Assembly: GCA_002431635.1 (NCBI GenBank) | Contig: DJGH01000003.1 | Span: forward strand, 14,854 to 58,289 | DNA from: Petrotoga sp. UBA5851 | GTDB lineage: Bacteria > Thermotogota > Thermotogae > Petrotogales > Petrotogaceae | Length of the DNA: 43,436 nucleotides | Direction: 5' to 3' | Shown: positions 17,901 through 25,994 of the stretch, one piece after another | Position numbering within the stretch: position 1 is the first letter of the stretch | Layout: the number at the start of each line of letters is the position of its first letter | The notes under the pieces: generated by a model | Database searches by the model: none | What the model was told of the DNA's origin: nothing | Seen by the model: only the letters and a program-made list of their open reading frames with translations | Program-made: the position numbers and the translations under genes

Positions 17901-18986
17901 TATGAGGGATTGGCAAACTTTTACAGGCACTTTGAAAATAAACAATTTGACGCATTTAAGTTTTTCAGATTTGCCATACAGACTTATGAGGCTCTTAATT
18001 TCAGAGAAAAAATTAAAAACCTCTCGGCAAAGTTTTATCTAAACCTTTATCCAAAAATATTCGGGGATATTTCTGTAGTTGATCCCGAACTTGTTGAAAA
18101 CAGAAAGCACACCGACATGCTCAGGTTTTACGACGATATAGTGTCTTACTCGCTTTCTATTCTTTCGCTTGACAATGCCCAGGAAATTGTCGAAAAAACA
18201 GGAAAGTTTATACAAAAAAGATTTCCGGTAAAACATCTTTATATAAAAATCAAATCATCAAATTTTGAAGTAGAAAGCACAAATATGGATAACAGACCTC
18301 AGATAAAGGAAGTTTTTTCGATAAATCCTTTTGAAATTTCTTATATATCCAATTACAAAAGTTACACCATAAGCTACATACTTTCCAATGAAAATCTCTC
18401 GGCAAACTTTATGATGTTTGAATCAATCTTTGATTCCCTACTGATTATCGATATGTTTCTTTCTTCTGCTATAAACAGGATAATACATCTTGAAAACAGT
18501 ATAGTTGACTATCTTACTAATGCTTTTTCACGAAGGTTCACCATTTTAAGAATAGAGGAAGAGCTTCAGAAATCAATCCGTGATTCTTCAGACTTTTCAT
18601 TGATATTTTTTGATATCGATAATTTTAAACATGTAAATGACACTTACGGTCATAAGATGGGTGATGACGTCCTTAAGCTTGTTGCAGCACTCGCAAAATC
18701 TAGTATAAGAAGCTTTGATATACTGGGAAGGTATGGAGGCGAAGAGTTTATAATACTATTGCCAAACACAGGTGCTGAGGAAGCTTTTATAATTGCCCAA
18801 AGGATCCGCAGAAATTTCGAGATCAAAAGCATGGAAAAGTTTAAAATCCGTATAACCGCTTCTTTTGGAGTAACAAGTCATCTGCTTCATCCGGATGTAA
18901 GGAGCGTTTCCTCACTTATGGATATAGCAGATAGCGCTCAGTATGAATCAAAGCGCCTTGGAAAAAACACCGTAAATATAAAGTAA
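14946..18986 (+). CDS. Pseudokinase-AAA-helical repeat-GGDEF signalling protein
   Basis: A 1346-residue protein without signal peptide or membrane segments. Residues 1-200 look like a protein-kinase fold that lost its active site: the catalytic-loop region reads CLDIRDLCCDNNQNF (117-131) where kinases have HRDxKxxN, and no DFG is seen. Residues 215-560 are a STAND-like AAA module with Walker A GPQRSGKT (245-252) and Walker B VFIDDYHD (325-332). Residues about 600-1060 are helical TPR-like repeats, and about 1065-1180 a possible GAF-like region. The C terminus is a complete GGDEF domain with GGEEF at 1264-1268 and the RxxD inhibitory site five residues before it, so it probably makes c-di-GMP. 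The layout resembles large Ser/Thr kinase-AAA-TPR-GAF sensors. Start follows a GGGGGG-rich site; flaG follows. Confidence 0.8.
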   Translation: MERYNIIDILGSYSYCQDFLVSFKDRFYRLRKLNSPEIFDMAAFSKFETELEPFKIFGLVLPEFLKFDSERPELFYPYHNEKSFTGDISKKNYIRSLYFFFDLIDKVVHGVNFIPKCLDIRDLCCDNNQNFYFIAPFFKNISDHSVYCLSENSEEALISVMNRIIKDTDIRLRGTSRRLDLFFNDIQSRKIDCVSEYYSFYNSFFKDIWQIKPREPYFVDRKKEKELINQIVLENLSYKKLLVYGPQRSGKTSLLSVIKNEMISSDDYSVIEAHSKQDIYSGLLQIISAIENIDYTVLNDISNLNIKIFDLLNILNTHKKFKIAVFIDDYHDYENVFSDLLSLMENIDFQFPLILIVCTNSYELVLKKQYSNFIKIELRPFQIEDTVTVLTSMLSSSFAKKNQDFINFIQNVSNGLPGNIKSLIHDMEESGTLFFKNGDWQVDFDKIELNDYYSFILEKISKIEPVFQRELSLLSVLGNNFQKQDIKELSIILGKDFDIQGLLKTEILQIEAEHYRFFDSLYWQAFYDRLDKTERNKIHVLISKNINEFSKKIWHLKKAKQDALIALNFTQKMKRCIDTWSDIEFIDFGYSELQNMGLANDCATVIYIYTSIISENYIQISDLIDSLKKKRWMRFYYLLAKSFFSPRQTIEEVDSILNNTGNSDFQILYLNYVKLLACSFLENLGDLNELEQIFETVEHIYSKHRNLRKFTEIYLDSCIAFDSIVKAFDRIRSINILESALLLAKQQNLKKFEIAINTALAHNYINESPVLFENMLKEITILSNKSNDFSRLATVYATHSFHSLYSGNVEETLKGIQESQKYSRQSKNLKADATCRYIKALLYFYSGDFNNMNIELARDLAESLKMPDYLQKRYKLHYLIVKVMYAISIDARQSVMSYRKELDEFRMSAHDIIAYTDLYLLDNPQDIKRNFLSLFDSGTYQEETILFLHEKFLLSQELKELYEVKSLKLIEKFRESDQKLSLAITYEGLANFYRHFENKQFDAFKFFRFAIQTYEALNFREKIKNLSAKFYLNLYPKIFGDISVVDPELVENRKHTDMLRFYDDIVSYSLSILSLDNAQEIVEKTGKFIQKRFPVKHLYIKIKSSNFEVESTNMDNRPQIKEVFSINPFEISYISNYKSYTISYILSNENLSANFMMFESIFDSLLIIDMFLSSAINRIIHLENSIVDYLTNAFSRRFTILRIEEELQKSIRDSSDFSLIFFDIDNFKHVNDTYGHKMGDDVLKLVAALAKSSIRSFDILGRYGGEEFIILLPNTGAEEAFIIAQRIRRNFEIKSMEKFKIRITASFGVTSHLLHPDVRSVSSLMDIADSAQYESKRLGKNTVNIK

Positions 18987-19004
18987 TATTTTATTATATG
19001 CTTT

Positions 19005-19032
19005 TAAAGTAACATACATTATCAGACGATAA
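19005..19032 (+). promoter_or_regulatory. Sigma-28 (FliA)-type promoter of flaG
   Basis: TAAA (19005-19008) and GACGATAA (19025-19032) are separated by 16 bp and match the flagellar sigma-28 consensus (TAAA-N15/16-GCCGATAA), 39 bp ahead of flaG. An inverted repeat ACGAT-AAGAA-ATCGT covers the -10 element. Confidence 0.7.
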
Positions 19033-19070
19033 GAAATCGTTAGGAGGAAAAATTCCAGGGAGGGATCTTT

Positions 19071-19415
19071 ATGGATATCAATCACGTTGCTTCAAAACCC
19101 TTGTTTGATACACAGAAAAACATTCAGACACCGGTTGAGAAAAAAAGTGAAAAAAGCAATGAGAAAACCAATGAAGGACAGCAACTGTCTTTGGATAATG
19201 TAAAAGACATCCTTCAGAAAAAAATGGAAAACGTCAAGCTTCTTTTCAATGGAGAAGCAAAGTTTGAAATTGACAGAGAAGCCGACCTTATTGTAGTTAA
19301 GATAATCGATAAGGAGTCAAAAGAGCTTATACGACAGATTCCACCAGAGGAAGCTGTTAAACTGGCCAAAGCAATGAACGAGATAGAAGGAATTATCTTT
19401 GATCAGAAGGCATAA
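19071..19415 (+). CDS. flaG: FlaG family flagellar protein
   Basis: A 114-residue protein. Residues 1-40 are polar and low complexity (KKSEKSNEKTNEGQQ). The C-terminal half is the FlaG domain: VKLLFNGEAKFEIDREADLIVVKIIDKE and ELIRQIPPEEAVKLAKAMNE, with the family's IRQIPPEE signature. FlaG influences filament length or assembly and normally sits near fliD or flagellin; here no other flagellar gene is nearby, but a sigma-28-type promoter precedes it. GGGAGGG lies 7 nt before the ATG. Closed by the hairpin at 19416-19447. Confidence 0.92.
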   Translation: MDINHVASKPLFDTQKNIQTPVEKKSEKSNEKTNEGQQLSLDNVKDILQKKMENVKLLFNGEAKFEIDREADLIVVKIIDKESKELIRQIPPEEAVKLAKAMNEIEGIIFDQKA

Positions 19416-19450
19416 TGAAAACTCCCCATATGGGGAGCTTTCATTTTTCT
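19416..19450. terminator. Bidirectional intrinsic terminator
   Basis: Stem TGAAAACTCCCC (19416-19427), loop ATAT, and GGGGAGCTTTCA (19432-19443), with one internal A-C mismatch and a T-rich tail on the plus strand. It separates flaG from the convergent GGDEF gene and includes that gene's stop codon. Confidence 0.8.
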
Positions 19451-21126
19451 TCTGATATTATTTTACCTTTGCCTGTAAATTTAGATATATAAGATCTCCT
19501 GTCAGCGAGATTCAATGCTTCCCTGTAATCAGGTCTTTCGTTGGAATCAGTTATTCCGACGCTGAAAGAGATATTTTCATTTATAGACTCCTTCATTTTT
19601 ACCAGAAGCCTTTCCAATACAACTCTACAGCTCGATTTATCTACTCCGCTGAAAATTATTACGAACTCATCTCCACCATATCTGTAAACTTTATCCTGAA
19701 TCCTTACATGTATCATAAAAAGATCTGCTATTGATTTTAATATTTTATCTCCATATACATGTCCCTTAGTATCATTGACTGTTTTGAAGTTGTCAAGATC
19801 CATAAAGGCTATTGAAGCCAAAACTCCTTTTCCCCAATTAACTGAGAGATCTTCAAAAAGCTTTGAATGGTTATAAAGTCCAGTCAATCCATCTTTAAAA
19901 GCTACATCAAGAGCCTGGTTATAGACCTGTGAATTTACAAGGGTAAGAGATATCGTCTGTGCAAAAACCGATAGAATTGTAAGATCTTCCTGCGTTGGAC
20001 GCAGTCCGTTTACAGGAGAGTCCAGCGAAGCATATCCTATAATTCTATCATTAGAATTTCTGAAGGAAAGCAACAGCATATCATCTGCTGTCCAACTTTC
20101 ATGGGATAGACCATCGTCTTCATAAACCTTCTTTGTTTCATCAAATCTGAAAGTAACCTGATTTGCCGGATCAATCTGTTCTGAAGGAATGAAGTAAGTT
20201 TCAAGATACCTGTTTTTTTCATCCATAAAAGCTCTTATCTCTTCTATAGCCACTTCTCTGTTTTTCACCTGTTCATACTGCTCATCGGTAAGTCCTTTAT
20301 GGGTAATTCTCCTGACCTTTCCATCCTGTAAGTTAAACAAGCTTATAAGAACTTTTTGAAATCCAAGCTGATTCTTACATATATCAGCCACCTTATCCAG
20401 AATCTCTTCTACTTCAATTTTCAGTGCCAGAGCCTTAAGTATCTGTGAAAAATCGAAAACAACAGTATTATATTTTTTAAGTCTATCATTTTTCATCTTT
20501 TCCTCTCTTCTTTCATAAAAATACTTTGAGGAAAAGAAGAAAAAAAATAGTACTATTATCTCCATAATAAAGATCATTACATTAATTAGAATAGAAGTAG
20601 AATTATAAAAAACAACAATTGCTGGCAACAACGACATGAAAAGAAGATATTCAATCAAAGTAGAACTTTTATCAATTCTACGTCTGCCTATTATGTTCAC
20701 TATAATAATATTGAAGATAATTACAAGATGAAGATAAATAATAGCTGAAAAAATTTTGTTGCTGAAAAAACCGCTTATGATGGCGGCGGGATAGTACATC
20801 ATAAAGTATGCAAGAAATCTGTATATTATTACTGACGCATCTTGCTTGAAATTTATTCTGAATGTAGTTGTAACCGCAGCAGCAAGGATATACTCTTTAT
20901 CAAAAAGATAAGCCGCTAAAAAGCCTATTGCATTGCTCACAACTTTTCTGTCTTTTTTCCAGTATATAGGAAGATTATCAGAAAAAAAAGTAAGTACTGT
21001 CACAATCAACAATTTTATCGGAAAAAGACTATCAAATATGAAGTGTACAGGAAAAAATACAAGAGTTGCTGTTGCGGCTATGGCAAAAAATGCTGTCCTC
21101 ACCCAACGGTATACCTTGAGATCCAT
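19441..21126 (-). CDS. Membrane diguanylate cyclase (GAF-GGDEF)
   Basis: A 561-residue inner-membrane protein. Residues 10-215 contain about six to seven hydrophobic segments (for example AAIISGFFSNKIFSAIIYL and IFIMEIIVLFFFFF). Residues about 230-400 form a GAF-like sensor region (EILDKVADICKNQLGFQKVLISLF). The GGDEF domain follows, with LTGLYNHSKLF, MDLDNFKTVNDTKGH, an RIQD inhibitory site and an intact GGDEF at 484-488, so c-di-GMP synthesis is expected. The start follows GGGGGT. It is transcribed away from dus, from an extended -10 promoter at 21174-21184, and is convergent with flaG. Confidence 0.88.
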   Translation of the reverse strand: MDLKVYRWVRTAFFAIAATATLVFFPVHFIFDSLFPIKLLIVTVLTFFSDNLPIYWKKDRKVVSNAIGFLAAYLFDKEYILAAAVTTTFRINFKQDASVIIYRFLAYFMMYYPAAIISGFFSNKIFSAIIYLHLVIIFNIIIVNIIGRRRIDKSSTLIEYLLFMSLLPAIVVFYNSTSILINVMIFIMEIIVLFFFFFSSKYFYERREEKMKNDRLKKYNTVVFDFSQILKALALKIEVEEILDKVADICKNQLGFQKVLISLFNLQDGKVRRITHKGLTDEQYEQVKNREVAIEEIRAFMDEKNRYLETYFIPSEQIDPANQVTFRFDETKKVYEDDGLSHESWTADDMLLLSFRNSNDRIIGYASLDSPVNGLRPTQEDLTILSVFAQTISLTLVNSQVYNQALDVAFKDGLTGLYNHSKLFEDLSVNWGKGVLASIAFMDLDNFKTVNDTKGHVYGDKILKSIADLFMIHVRIQDKVYRYGGDEFVIIFSGVDKSSCRVVLERLLVKMKESINENISFSVGITDSNERPDYREALNLADRRSYISKFTGKGKIISEEK

Positions 21127-21173
21127 TGAAGTACCCCCATTATGAAAATGCTTTATTAATTAATTCTTAATAT

Positions 21174-21184
21174 ATTATATCATA
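21174..21184 (-). promoter_or_regulatory. Extended -10 promoter of the membrane GGDEF gene
   Basis: Minus-strand TATGATATAAT: a perfect TATAAT with an upstream TG, 48 bp before the start codon. No convincing -35 is visible because that position lies inside the 3' end of dus. Confidence 0.55.
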
Positions 21185-21189
21185 ATATT

Positions 21190-22083
21190 TTATCTAAGCA
21201 TAGTAAGAAGATTTTCAACATCAGAATAACTCTTGAGGTCGTTAAGATGCCTTCTGATTTCTCTTGCTCCCTGCATCCCGTTCACATATCGAACAAGAAA
21301 TTTAGTAAACATTCTTACAGCCATACTTTCAATTTTATAAAAAGAAATATTCATTCTCAGATGCTCCAAAAGAACAGTTTTTATCTCATCATGAGAAGGA
21401 ATCCTATCGCAGAAAATCCAAGGATTGCCAATTGCACCGCGTGCAACAATTACAAAATCAACCTTATACTTGTTAAAGCACTCCTCAATATCCTGCCTGG
21501 TAAATATATCACCGCTCGCGCCAAGCATAACCTGAGTATTTGCTCTGACATACGATAATATCTCTCTGTAGGCTTTTCCAGAATATAACTGTTCTCTGGT
21601 TCTCGGATGAACTATAATATAATCTAAATCAACCTTCTTTAAAGATTCCATAATCTGCTGCATATTATCTTTTTCATAACCGATTCTTACTTTCACTCCT
21701 AATGGTTTGGATACACTCTTTCTTATCTCCCGTATCATATGTGCAAGCTTATCAGGATCTAAAAGCAATGCTGATCCTGCTCCTCTTCGTACTACTTTGC
21801 TAACAGGGCATCCTGCATTTATGTCTATCCAATCACCATATTGCTGAACCTTTCTGGCACTTTCTACCATCACCTGAATGTTTGATCCGAATATCTGTAC
21901 TCCAATATTTTTTTCATCGTCCTGCGGAAGCATCTCATATGTTCTGGAATTATTCCTTACTATTCCTTCAGAAGATATCATTTCTGTAAAAGTAAACTCT
22001 GCACCGAATTTAGAACAGATCTTCCGGAAAGGATAGTCCGAATAGTCTGCCATTGGGGCTAAACCAACTTTTCCATTAAGCAT
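21190..22083 (-). CDS. dus: tRNA-dihydrouridine synthase (Dus family)
   Basis: FMN enzyme that reduces specific uridines in tRNA to dihydrouridine with NADPH. It is 297 residues. The N terminus reads LAPMADYSDYPFRKICSKFGA; the catalytic cysteine is in NAGCPVSKVVRRGAGSALL; FMN contacts are in KVRIGY, IIVHPRTREQLYSG, VMLGASGDI and ARGAIGNPWIF. The subfamily (DusA, B or C-like) cannot be settled by eye, though the architecture is closest to DusB/DUS. TAAGGAG precedes the ATG. A terminator hairpin (22104-22130) stands directly upstream, so its expression may depend on readthrough. Confidence 0.93.
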   Translation of the reverse strand: MLNGKVGLAPMADYSDYPFRKICSKFGAEFTFTEMISSEGIVRNNSRTYEMLPQDDEKNIGVQIFGSNIQVMVESARKVQQYGDWIDINAGCPVSKVVRRGAGSALLLDPDKLAHMIREIRKSVSKPLGVKVRIGYEKDNMQQIMESLKKVDLDYIIVHPRTREQLYSGKAYREILSYVRANTQVMLGASGDIFTRQDIEECFNKYKVDFVIVARGAIGNPWIFCDRIPSHDEIKTVLLEHLRMNISFYKIESMAVRMFTKFLVRYVNGMQGAREIRRHLNDLKSYSDVENLLTMLR

Positions 22084-22103
22084 GAATTCTTACAACTCCT
22101 TAC

Positions 22104-22130
22104 AAAAAAAGAGCGCATAACGCTCCTTTT
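22104..22130 (-). terminator. Intrinsic terminator between tsaD and dus
   Basis: Read on the minus strand: a GAGCG-TTATG-CGCTC stem extended by a G-T and A-T pairs, followed by seven T (22110-22104). It begins at the tsaD stop, and its T tract lies only 3-4 nt before the dus ribosome site. Confidence 0.75.
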
Positions 22131-23121
22131 ATAATTTATCTATACCAAGATTTGGAATCACATCAACTGCAAGATCAGAAAAAAGACCTCTTTTATACTT
22201 TTCATATCCAGCCCTGGCTATCATGGCGGCATTGTCTGTACATAACCCCATAGGCGGATAAAAAATATCAAATCTGTTTTTATATTTATCCATCTCACTC
22301 CTAAGCTTAGAGTTTGCTGCAACTCCGCCTGCTATAAGAATTTGCCTTATCTTTGAATCTTCGGCACATTTGATGGTTTTATGCACAAGCGTTTCTATTA
22401 TTGATTTTTGAAATGAAGCACAGATATCTTCTTTCCTGTATCCGCTGTTATCCTTAATAAAGTATAGAACAGCAGTTTTCAATCCCGAAAAAGAAAAATC
22501 ATAGCCATTATCATACATAGGACGTGGAAAGCTGAACTTCTCTTCTCCTTTTCCTGCAAGTTTATCTATAACTGGTCCTCCCGGATAATCAAGCCCCATT
22601 ATTCTGGCTACTTTATCAAAGGCCTCTCCAGCAGAATCATCAACACTCTGACCAATTATCTCAAACTGCATGTAATCAAGAGCCTTTATCAGCATGGTAT
22701 GTCCTCCCGAAACTAGCAGAACTATAAACGGAGGTTTTAAACCAGCTATTGCCAAAAAGTTCGCATATATATGACCCATAAGATGGTTCACAGTAATTAA
22801 TGGCCTGTTAAGACTTATGCTCAAGCCTTTGGCATAGTTGAGTCCAACAAGAAGGGCACCAACAAGTCCTGGACCATATGTAACAGCTATCGCATCAATA
22901 TCACTGTATTCAGCCCCAGAATCTGCAACAGCCCGGTCTACAATAAGTCTTATCTGCTCTGTATGTTTTCTTGCGGCAATTTCAGGCACTACTCCACCAA
23001 ATACTTTGTGTATATCTATCTGAGAAGAAACCACGTTGCTTAAAAGCTCGTTTCCGTCTTTTAATACTGCCGCTGCCGTTTCATCGCAGGAAGTCTCTAT
23101 TGCAAGTATATTTCCTTTCAT
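22129..23121 (-). CDS. tsaD: tRNA N6-adenosine threonylcarbamoyltransferase TsaD
   Basis: Transfers the threonylcarbamoyl group to A37 of ANN-decoding tRNAs (t6A), acting with TsaB and TsaE. It is 330 residues with the ASKHA fold: LAIETSCDETAAAVL at the N terminus, GGVVPEIAARKHTEQI, the iron-binding HLMGH, LLVSGGHTMLI, and GGVAANSKLR. The C terminus has the TDNAAMIARAGYE motif with metal-ligand Asp. Starts 3 bp after clpX stops, on the same strand, so the two are cotranscribed; a terminator follows. Confidence 0.97.
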   Translation of the reverse strand: MKGNILAIETSCDETAAAVLKDGNELLSNVVSSQIDIHKVFGGVVPEIAARKHTEQIRLIVDRAVADSGAEYSDIDAIAVTYGPGLVGALLVGLNYAKGLSISLNRPLITVNHLMGHIYANFLAIAGLKPPFIVLLVSGGHTMLIKALDYMQFEIIGQSVDDSAGEAFDKVARIMGLDYPGGPVIDKLAGKGEEKFSFPRPMYDNGYDFSFSGLKTAVLYFIKDNSGYRKEDICASFQKSIIETLVHKTIKCAEDSKIRQILIAGGVAANSKLRSEMDKYKNRFDIFYPPMGLCTDNAAMIARAGYEKYKRGLFSDLAVDVIPNLGIDKL

Positions 23122-23124
23122 ATT

Positions 23125-24375
23125 TCAGGCACTTTCTTTTTCAACAAGAATAACCTTTTTGTTTTTATTAACCACTTCTTCATCAATAACTATTCTTGTA
23201 TATTTTTTTGAAAGATCAGGTGCATCAAACATTGTCTCCAACATTATCTCCTCGAATACGCTTTTCAGAGCCCTTGCACCGGTTCCTCTATTGAGCGCCT
23301 TTCGGGCTATAGCTTTAAGAGCTTCGTCCGTAACCTGTATGTCAAGTCCGTCAAGAGCAAGAAGCTGCTTGTACTGCTTGAGAATTGCGTTTTTAGGCTC
23401 GACCATTATTTTGACAAGATCGTCCTCACTAAGATCATAAAGTGTAGTAACAATCGGAAATCTTCCCACGAACTCCGGTATAAGACCATAATGGACAAGA
23501 TCGTCTGGAACAACATTTTTAAGTATGTCTCCCTTACGTATATCTTTTTTGCTCATGATCTCCTTACCAAATCCCATTGTAGAAGATTGAGTCCTTTGTT
23601 TTATTATATCGTCTAGTCCGTCAAAAGCACCGCCTGCGATAAACAGAATATTTGTGGTATCAATTTTTATGAACTCCTGGTAAGGATGTTTTCTTCCGCC
23701 CTGCGGAGGAACATTAGAAACAGTTCCTTCTACTATCTTAAGAAGGGCCTGCTGCACACCCTCTCCAGAAACATCACGTGTGATTGAAGGATTTGGCGAT
23801 TTTCTTGATATCTTATCTATCTCATCAATGTATATTATTCCCATCTGCGCTTTTTCAACATCAAAATTTGCTGCCTGGACAAGCCTCAATATAACGTTCT
23901 CAACATCCTCGCCCACATATCCGGCTTCAGTTAGCGGAGTTGCATCGGCTATAGCAAAAGGAACATTTAAAAACTTTGCCAGAGTCCTTGCAATAAGAGT
24001 CTTTCCTGTACCTGTAGGCCCAATCATCAGAACATTTGATTTCTCTATTTCTGTATCGGAAAGAAGAGTCTTATCTGTAATACCCTTAATACGTTTATAG
24101 TGATTGTATACTGCCACTGATATGGCTTTTTTAGTGCTTTCCTGTCCCATTACATACTTGTCCAGTTCCTGCTTTATCTGCCGTGGAGTAGCTAACTTTA
24201 CCTGTTCTGAGTTCTTCGAAAGGACATTGTTTTTCTTATTGTCTTCTATAAGGTCATGAAAAAGTCCCACACAGTCATCACATATATACAGACTGTTCGG
24301 TCCTGCGATTAATGTTCCGGCTTCAGTTGAGTTGCGCCCACAAAAGGAGCAGTACTTTTCTTTTGGTTCTTTCAT
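23125..24375 (-). CDS. clpX: ATP-dependent Clp protease ATP-binding subunit ClpX
   Basis: AAA+ unfoldase that feeds substrates to ClpP. It is 416 residues. The N-terminal zinc-binding domain has Cys9, Cys12, Cys32 and Cys35. Walker A is GPTGTGKT at 119-126; Walker B is IIYIDEIDKI; the pore motif GYVGEDV and the sensor 2 region GTGARALKS are present. The IGF-type loop for ClpP docking lies in the mid-region (PEFVGRFPIV follows). No clpP or tig is in the window; clpX instead leads tsaD by 3 bp. The preceding 91-bp gap from the EamA gene may hold its promoter, but no clear one is seen. Confidence 0.97.
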   Translation of the reverse strand: MKEPKEKYCSFCGRNSTEAGTLIAGPNSLYICDDCVGLFHDLIEDNKKNNVLSKNSEQVKLATPRQIKQELDKYVMGQESTKKAISVAVYNHYKRIKGITDKTLLSDTEIEKSNVLMIGPTGTGKTLIARTLAKFLNVPFAIADATPLTEAGYVGEDVENVILRLVQAANFDVEKAQMGIIYIDEIDKISRKSPNPSITRDVSGEGVQQALLKIVEGTVSNVPPQGGRKHPYQEFIKIDTTNILFIAGGAFDGLDDIIKQRTQSSTMGFGKEIMSKKDIRKGDILKNVVPDDLVHYGLIPEFVGRFPIVTTLYDLSEDDLVKIMVEPKNAILKQYKQLLALDGLDIQVTDEALKAIARKALNRGTGARALKSVFEEIMLETMFDAPDLSKKYTRIVIDEEVVNKNKKVILVEKESA

Positions 24376-24466
24376 CAGTTTAATTCCTCCTAAGTTCCAT
24401 TCTAATAATTCAATATAGATTATATCGTTATTTTTTTAAAGCCATGGCGGTTTTGTAATTTTACCG

Positions 24467-25327
24467 TTAATTTTTGATTTCCGAAATGTAAGTTCCGGCC
24501 AGAACCAGAGCTGCTCCGCCTATTGTGTATATATTCGGGATATTACCAAGTATCACAGCGTCGGCGATAACTGTCACGACAGGAATAAAATAAATACCGT
24601 TGGTAGCTGTCTTCGCACCACAGTCTCGTATGGCCTTATTCCAAAAAATATATCCCAGTGCTGAACAGAAAACTCCAAGGTATATAAGTCCGGCTACAGT
24701 CTGAAAGCTTATCTGTTTACTTACCCATAAATGGAGCTTATTTTCCGAGAAAAAAAGAAAAGGTATAAAAAACAATGCACCAAGAAAGTTAATGTCTCTT
24801 GAAACTATTTTATTATCAAGATGATGGAGTTTTTCTTCGGCAATAGTATAGATAACCCATGAAACAACTGCACCAAACATAAGAAGATCTCCCATAGGAT
24901 TAAGCTTGAGAACAAACCTCCCGTTCATTACTAACATAGCTACTCCGCCAAAAGCAACCACAGTCCCTGCATACCTTATTCTTCCAGAAAGCTTTTTTTT
25001 CAATATGTCTGAAACCAGAAGGTATACCAAAGGCGTAGCAGATATTATAAGCGAGGCATTTGAAGGTGTAGTATATATTAGCCCAGAATTTTCAAACAAA
25101 AAATATGCAGTAACCCCAAAAAAAGAGGCCAAGAAAAGATAAGCAAGATCTTTTTTTGAATATTTATTGAACTTTCTTATAAAAACCAGCATAACAATCC
25201 ATGCAATATTAAATCTTATGAAAGCAGCAATTACAGGATCTATTGCATCCACAACTACTTTGGTTGCAACAAATGAAACACCCCAAAAAACAACAGTAAG
25301 CCACATCAAAAAAATACTTTTTTTCAA
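24467..25327 (-). CDS. EamA-family (drug/metabolite) transporter
   Basis: A 286-residue integral membrane protein with ten hydrophobic segments forming two EamA repeats. The first repeat reads LMWLTVVFWGVSFVATKVVVD and ends TTPSNASLIISATPLVYLLVSDIL; the second contains LLMFGAVVSWVIYTIAEE, AGLIYLGVFCSALGYIFWNKAI and YFIPVVTVIADAVILG. Substrate cannot be inferred; relatives export amino acids or metabolites. It begins 12 bp after the metal-dependent hydrolase gene, suggesting cotranscription. Confidence 0.9.
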   Translation of the reverse strand: MKKSIFLMWLTVVFWGVSFVATKVVVDAIDPVIAAFIRFNIAWIVMLVFIRKFNKYSKKDLAYLFLASFFGVTAYFLFENSGLIYTTPSNASLIISATPLVYLLVSDILKKKLSGRIRYAGTVVAFGGVAMLVMNGRFVLKLNPMGDLLMFGAVVSWVIYTIAEEKLHHLDNKIVSRDINFLGALFFIPFLFFSENKLHLWVSKQISFQTVAGLIYLGVFCSALGYIFWNKAIRDCGAKTATNGIYFIPVVTVIADAVILGNIPNIYTIGGAALVLAGTYISEIKN

Positions 25328-25339
25328 CCTGCTCCTCCA

Positions 25340-25981
25340 TCAGTCTCCGAATGGTTCAAATATAATACATACGGGCTTTTTTATATCCATAAACTTTTCT
25401 GTGTCTAATTCTTTCATTTTTATGCCGGACATTCTTGAACCTGATAAAAATTCATCCACCTGTGAAAGGGCAAATCCAACATGGGTAGTCTTATAATGCA
25501 TAGGAATAACCATTTTCGGCTCTATTCTGTTTACTATGCGCAATGCTTTTTCAGGACCGACCGTATATATTCCTCCTGTTGGAATCATAAGTATATCGAT
25601 CTTTCCTATTTCATTAAAAAATCTTTCATCAGGAATGTGACCTATATCTCCCATATGAACGACCTTTATACCCTCGTCAAAAGAAAAGACATACACTATG
25701 TTGTTTCCCCTTTGAGTGCCAAAAGACTCATCATGGTAGGTCTTTATACCTCTTATTAAGCATCCGTCCAGTCTGTACTCACCATCGTCATTGATAAGAG
25801 CAAACTTGCCTTTAACCCTTGAATGGGCATTATGATCATGATGCTGATGACTTTCTGTAATAACATCTGCAACTATATCTGGCATTTTATACCCGAATGT
25901 TTCATCAAAAGGATCGGTTACGAACGTCATTCCGTTGGAAAGCATTCTGAAGCACGAATGTCCAATCCACGCTATCTTCAA
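25340..25981 (-). CDS. Metallo-beta-lactamase-fold hydrolase
   Basis: A 213-residue cytoplasmic protein of the UlaG/UPF0173-like MBL subgroup. N-terminal WIGHSCFRM leads into TDPFDETFGY; the metal-binding HQHHDH lies in TESHQHHDHNAH (HxHxDH pattern); later ligands are in HMGDIGH and IPMHY. The substrate is unknown. It sits between the GH13 enzyme (13 bp upstream) and the EamA permease (12 bp downstream), so these three likely form one transcript. Confidence 0.88.
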   Translation of the reverse strand: MKIAWIGHSCFRMLSNGMTFVTDPFDETFGYKMPDIVADVITESHQHHDHNAHSRVKGKFALINDDGEYRLDGCLIRGIKTYHDESFGTQRGNNIVYVFSFDEGIKVVHMGDIGHIPDERFFNEIGKIDILMIPTGGIYTVGPEKALRIVNRIEPKMVIPMHYKTTHVGFALSQVDEFLSGSRMSGIKMKELDTEKFMDIKKPVCIIFEPFGD

Positions 25982-25994
25982 TTTCTCCGCCTCC

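Noticed and set aside
24376..24466. Clear promoter or terminator between the EamA gene and clpX
   Set aside because: A TATAAT-like site is present on the minus strand but no -35 at proper spacing, and the GCCATGGC palindrome has no T tract.
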